Shown here in pieces: positions 61,195-64,000 of a DNA stretch of 64,000 nt (the stretch's first letter is position 1; each line of letters begins with the position of its first letter). The notes beneath the pieces were generated by a model. That model was given only the letters and a program-made list of their open reading frames with translations. It was not told the DNA's origin and did no database searches. A program made the position numbers and the translations under genes. The stretch lies in assembly GCA_027493445.1 (NCBI GenBank), contig JAOSKU010000001.1, positions 4,169,845 to 4,233,844 on the forward strand. Reading direction: 5' to 3'. This stretch comes from Thermoleophilia bacterium. Lineage in GTDB: Bacteria > Actinomycetota > Thermoleophilia > RBG-16-64-13.

Positions 61195-62000
61195 AGTGCA
61201 TCCCACGGGTTGTATCCGTCGGGCATCCGCCAGGGCCAGTGCAGCTCGAAGCCCGGGCCCCGGAACAGGAATCCGCTCACTGTGAACACGACGGCCGCGA
61301 CGAACATGACCGTGAACAAAGCCATGACGACCTCCCGGGCGGGGGCCCGGCGTAGCCGGACGACCACAGCCGGTAGGAGCACCAGCACAACGAGGATGCC
61401 CCCCGGGGCCAGGCCCTGAGCTATCCATTGGGGTGCGCTGCCCCGGAGCAGCTCCCGCAGCGTGAACGCGTTGTCGAGTGCGATGTAGGCGGGCATGACC
61501 ACCAGGCCGTACAGAGCGATCCAGCCGACATGGCGCCGAGCGCTCCGGAGCGGACGGGTCGAACCGAACCATCTGCCGGCGCCCGCGCAGGCCCCGTCCA
61601 CGTAGGGCACCGCTACCAGGAAGGCGATGAACGCGCCGGGGAGCAACACGCCGGCCGCTAGCGGATGCATGTGCTCGAGCATCTCCTGGAGGCCCAGGAA
61701 GTACCAGGGGGCCTTGGCCGGGTCGGTGGTGACGAGCGGATTGGCGATCTCCTCCAGCGGAGCCGACTTGAAAAGTGAGAAGAGAAAGACTGACAGGGTG
61801 ACCCCCAGAAACAGCACCACCTCCCAGAGCAGCACTACAGGGTAGGAGAACACCGTCCCCTCGGGGCCCTTGCCGACCATGGGCGTCTCGCCGGGCATCA
61901 CCTCGGCCAGGGCGTAGGTCTTGCCCGAGTGTCTCGGGAAGACGTTGTCAATCGTCTCCGGCGGGGGAGTCTTGCCGGTGCCGGTCTTGGTTGGGGTCAT
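61191..62000 (-). CDS. Cytochrome b C-terminal (subunit IV-like) protein
   Basis: 269 residues. A leader with ETPMVGKGPEGTVFSYP, then TM helices (LLWEVVLFLGVTLSVFLFSL, VLLPGAFIAFLVAVPYVDG, HVGWIALYGLVVMPAYIA, LAPGGILVVLVLLPAVVV, VMALFTVMFVAAVVFTVSG). The quinol-site region reads KAPWYFLGLQEML, corresponding to the PEWY loop area of b6f subunit IV. Pairs with the N-terminal cytochrome b encoded three bases upstream. Together they are the split-cytochrome-b form of a bc complex. Confidence 0.88.
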   Translation of the reverse strand: MTPTKTGTGKTPPPETIDNVFPRHSGKTYALAEVMPGETPMVGKGPEGTVFSYPVVLLWEVVLFLGVTLSVFLFSLFKSAPLEEIANPLVTTDPAKAPWYFLGLQEMLEHMHPLAAGVLLPGAFIAFLVAVPYVDGACAGAGRWFGSTRPLRSARRHVGWIALYGLVVMPAYIALDNAFTLRELLRGSAPQWIAQGLAPGGILVVLVLLPAVVVRLRRAPAREVVMALFTVMFVAAVVFTVSGFLFRGPGFELHWPWRMPDGYNPWDAL

Positions 62001-62003
62001 GGC

Positions 62004-62744
62004 CTACTCCTCCTCCACCCGCTCGTTGGCGGCCAGCCCGCCGTCTTTGCGGACCCGCCAGAGATGAACTGCAATTAGAAGACTCATGATCGCCGGTAGC
62101 ACGGCCACATGCAGCGTGTAGAAGCGGATGAGGGAGCTCTGGCCTACCTCCACGCCACCGATCAGCGCCTGCTTCAAGGCCGTCCCGAGCAGGGGGATGT
62201 AGCCGGCGATGTTGGTGCCCACCGTAATGGCCCAGTAGGCCAGCTGGTCCCAGGGCGTGAGGTAGCCTGTGAAGCTGAGGGCCAGGGTGAGCAGCAGCAG
62301 GAAGACCCCCACGACCCAGTTGAACTCGCGCGGGGGTTTGTAGGCCCCGGTGTAGAACACACGCGCCATATGCAGCACGACCGTCAGGACCATCAAATGG
62401 GCGGCCCAGCGATGCATGTTGCGTGTGAACTGCCCGAGCGGCACCGAGAGCTGGATCTCCTTCATGGCCGGGTATGCTCGCTCCACGGACGGGACGTAGT
62501 AGAACATGAGCAGCGCTCCGGTGAAGAGCAGCACCAGGAAGAGGATGGCGGAGATGATGCCCAGCCCAAAGGTGTACGACCAGCGCAGGCTGCGCCGGTC
62601 GACCTTCACCGGGTGCAAGTGGAAAAAGACGTTGCTGGTCGTGGCCAATGACCGGTCGAGCGGCGAGCCGGACCAGCCGTGCCGGAACACCGACCGCCAG
62701 ATGCGGGATGCGGTCAGCCGATCAGCGAAGTCGTTCGAGTCCAT
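62004..62744 (-). CDS. Cytochrome b N-terminal (b6-like) subunit
   Basis: 246 residues from ATG 62744 (GGGAGGAA upstream). Four TM helices with haem-ligand histidines in HRWAAHLMVLTVVLHMARVF and in LHVAVLPAIMSLLIAVHLWR, and the quinol-oxidation helix GYLTPWDQLAYWAITVGTNI. Site of menaquinol oxidation and electron bifurcation to Rieske and the b haems. Confidence 0.92.
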   Translation of the reverse strand: MDSNDFADRLTASRIWRSVFRHGWSGSPLDRSLATTSNVFFHLHPVKVDRRSLRWSYTFGLGIISAILFLVLLFTGALLMFYYVPSVERAYPAMKEIQLSVPLGQFTRNMHRWAAHLMVLTVVLHMARVFYTGAYKPPREFNWVVGVFLLLLTLALSFTGYLTPWDQLAYWAITVGTNIAGYIPLLGTALKQALIGGVEVGQSSLIRFYTLHVAVLPAIMSLLIAVHLWRVRKDGGLAANERVEEE

Positions 62745-62910
62745 GTCTCGTTCCTCCCGGACCTTCGTGTGACTGCTGGACGGTGAGCGTGCCGGCCATG
62801 CTCGCGCCGGCGGCCGCCGTCGTTGTCGTGGTCTCCTCAGTACCGCCGCAGGCGGCCAGCACCAGTGCAACGGCCGGCATCGCTCCCAACGCCATGAACC
62901 TTGATCTCAC
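62722..62910 (-). CDS. Small lipoprotein or lipoprotein remnant
   Basis: 62 residues from GTG 62910 (AGGAGGAGAA upstream). A lipoprotein signal (MALGAMPAVALVLAACGG) and a Thr-rich linker (EETTTTTAAAGASMA) are followed by only about 30 residues that overlap the cytochrome b start. The missing globular part suggests a truncated cytochrome or binding protein; expression as a tiny lipoprotein is also possible. Confidence 0.5.
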   Translation of the reverse strand: MRSRFMALGAMPAVALVLAACGGTEETTTTTAAAGASMAGTLTVQQSHEGPGGTRHGLERLR

Positions 62911-62918
62911 TTCTCCTC

Positions 62919-64000
62919 CTAGGTGTTAGGGGCCACCGGCTGGGGCCCCACAGGTTCGGGGCTGGGGGTGCCGGGCCACGGTTCGCCGGGGCTGCTTTCG
63001 AGCTCCTCGGTGAAGCGGAAGGCCTCCATCTGGACCGCTCCCGTCGGACACCGTTCCGCACAGAGACCGCAGCGGATGCACAGGGTGGGGTCGTACAACA
63101 TCGCCGATGCGGATCCTCCGACCCGGGCGTAGCGCTCCAGGACCGTCCGCACCGTGTCGTCTCCGTCGATCTCCCGCACAGGCACTAGCTTCAGGCAGTC
63201 GAACGGGCACACATCCACGCAGCCGCTGCACATGATGCACAGGGAACCGTCGAAGATTGGGCTAACCGAGCAGACCAAGCAGCGCGAAGCCTGCTCGTGC
63301 GCGGTGGAAGGGTCGTAGCTCTCCTCCACCAGGGACACGCCTACGCGCCGGTCGATGGGGATAGTGGGAGGCTCCATCCGGCGCCGCTCCAGATACCCTT
63401 TCTGAGGTCCCATCTGCGAACGGCGGTAGGCGGGGATTGGCGAAAAGAAGCCCGAACGGGCGAGGCGGGGACGCGTACCGCCGAGGTACGTGTGGATGGA
63501 ACGAGCCGCCGTCTGCCCGTCGGCGACCGCGTTGATGATGAGGCGCGGCCCGAAGGCGATGTCGCCGCCGGCGAAGATCCCCGGCGAGCTGGTCTCGAGG
63601 GTGTCGGCATCTACGGCCAGCGAGCCGCGCGGCGTCACTTCGAGCCCGTCTTCCTCCCGGACCCAGCTCAGATCGCCGGTCTGACCGATGCTGACGATGG
63701 CGCCGTCGCACTGCCAGATCCGCTCGCTGCCGGGCACCAGCTGGGGGTTGAACCGGCCGCTCTCGTCGAAGGCCCGCTCCACGTCCATGGTGACCACTCC
63801 CCGCAATTGCCCTCCTTGCCCGATGAAGCGGACCGGCGCAGCGTGATTGTGGATCTGGATACCTTCCTCTTCCGCCTCGGCCATCTCGATGGGATCGGCC
63901 AGCATCTCGTTCCGAGCCTCGACCACCAGACAGTGCACCTCTTCGGTGGCCCCCAGGCGCTGGGCCGATCGGGCGGCGTCGATGGCGGTGTCCAGGTCGC
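62919..64000 (-). CDS. GltD-like FAD oxidoreductase with 4Fe-4S ferredoxin domain, 5' end outside window
   Basis: The frame is open to the right edge (continuing LDTAIDAARSAQRLGATEE), so the start lies beyond 64000. The visible 360 residues contain the NAD(P)-binding part of a glutamate-synthase small-subunit-like flavoprotein (VSIGQTGDLSW, PGIFAGGDIAFGPRLIINAV, DGQTAARSIH). A cysteine region (CLVCSVSPIF) and two ferredoxin motifs follow (CIMCSGCVDVCPFDC and CIRCGLCAERCP). It is the first visible gene of the bc operon and could pass electrons from NAD(P)H or ferredoxin to menaquinone. No GltB is seen. Confidence 0.88.
   Translation of the reverse strand, partial: DLDTAIDAARSAQRLGATEEVHCLVVEARNEMLADPIEMAEAEEEGIQIHNHAAPVRFIGQGGQLRGVVTMDVERAFDESGRFNPQLVPGSERIWQCDGAIVSIGQTGDLSWVREEDGLEVTPRGSLAVDADTLETSSPGIFAGGDIAFGPRLIINAVADGQTAARSIHTYLGGTRPRLARSGFFSPIPAYRRSQMGPQKGYLERRRMEPPTIPIDRRVGVSLVEESYDPSTAHEQASRCLVCSVSPIFDGSLCIMCSGCVDVCPFDCLKLVPVREIDGDDTVRTVLERYARVGGSASAMLYDPTLCIRCGLCAERCPTGAVQMEAFRFTEELESSPGEPWPGTPSPEPVGPQPVAPNT

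Overview
Organism and quality. The window is high-GC DNA with many GTG starts, tightly coupled operons and Shine-Dalgarno sequences of the AGGAGG type. Three S-layer-homology (SLH) proteins, a LytR-CpsA-Psr ligase, Arr rifampin ADP-ribosyltransferase, a GpgS-like glycosyltransferase and several lipoprotein signals suggest a monoderm, actinobacterial-type (or similar S-layered high-GC) anaerobe or facultative anaerobe from an environmental lineage. This assignment is inference; no rRNA or marker gene is present. At least fourteen otherwise well-conserved genes are broken by single-base indels, mostly in runs of G or C. This looks like homopolymer error in the assembly, although genuine decay is also present in the mosaic regions. 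Where the reading resumes cleanly in another frame I give the reconstructed gene span. || Layout. 1-2.6 kb: an IrrE-type antitoxin with an overlapping PIN toxin, then a decayed methyltransferase. 2.9-5.8 kb: a TPM-domain membrane protein and PspA, an envelope-stress pair. 6.6-19.2 kb: one long plus-strand catabolic cluster: acyl/aryl-CoA ligase, TetR regulator with an upstream palindrome, alpha/beta hydrolase, TRAP transporter DctPQM, metallo-beta-lactamase-fold hydrolase, beta-keto acid cleavage enzyme (BKACE), 3-hydroxyacyl-CoA dehydrogenase, DUF35 plus thiolase, and a corrinoid protein fused to a UroD-type methyltransferase. Together they suggest uptake, CoA activation, oxidation, carbon-carbon cleavage and one-carbon (methyl) removal from an unidentified carboxylate. 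19.5-23.6 kb (minus strand): a hidden arr gene, then a GpgS-like synthase, an asparagine-synthase-like amidotransferase and a HAD phosphatase, a plausible amidated glycosylglycerate pathway. 23.8-36.6 kb: mixed single genes (cysteine-free IscA-like protein, a LuxR regulator with a degenerate receiver, integrase and FAD-enzyme remnants, NYN nuclease, LCP protein, SLH beta-propeller, MEDS plus SpoIIE phosphatase, flavin reductase, bacterioferritin). || 36.8-38.9 kb: a graveyard of fragments (SMP-30, ABC ATPase, ferredoxin-reductase-like) and a broken MNT/HEPN toxin-antitoxin pair. 39.2-46.2 kb (minus strand): a complete P19/FTR1-type iron uptake operon (FTR1 permease, P19/Tpd lipoprotein, DUF2318 membrane Fe-S protein, two FtsX-like permeases, MacB-like ATPase). 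A 161-bp palindromic repeat lies in the same phase inside the N-terminal coding region of three of these genes. 46.5-48.1 kb: a group II intron 5' part whose reverse transcriptase is fused in frame to a second copy of the flavin reductase. 48.2-55.6 kb (minus strand): SLH proteins, including a ten-heme SLH cytochrome c, and a PadR-PATAN regulator with a multi-TM membrane protein. 56-57.5 kb: Rieske protein, NfeD-like protein, methyltransferase. 58.8-64 kb (minus strand): a menaquinol-oxidising bc-type complex (split cytochrome b, Rieske, membrane diheme cytochrome c, a 37-residue TM peptide) with a GltD-like Fe-S flavoprotein entering from the right edge. This operon is interrupted by a 165-bp tandem array related to the 161-bp repeat. 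|| Functional picture. The bc complex plus a surface multiheme cytochrome points to respiratory electron transfer from menaquinol, possibly to extracellular acceptors. The iron operon, bacterioferritin and several Fe-S proteins fit a high iron demand. I saw no CRISPR array, tRNA or rRNA.
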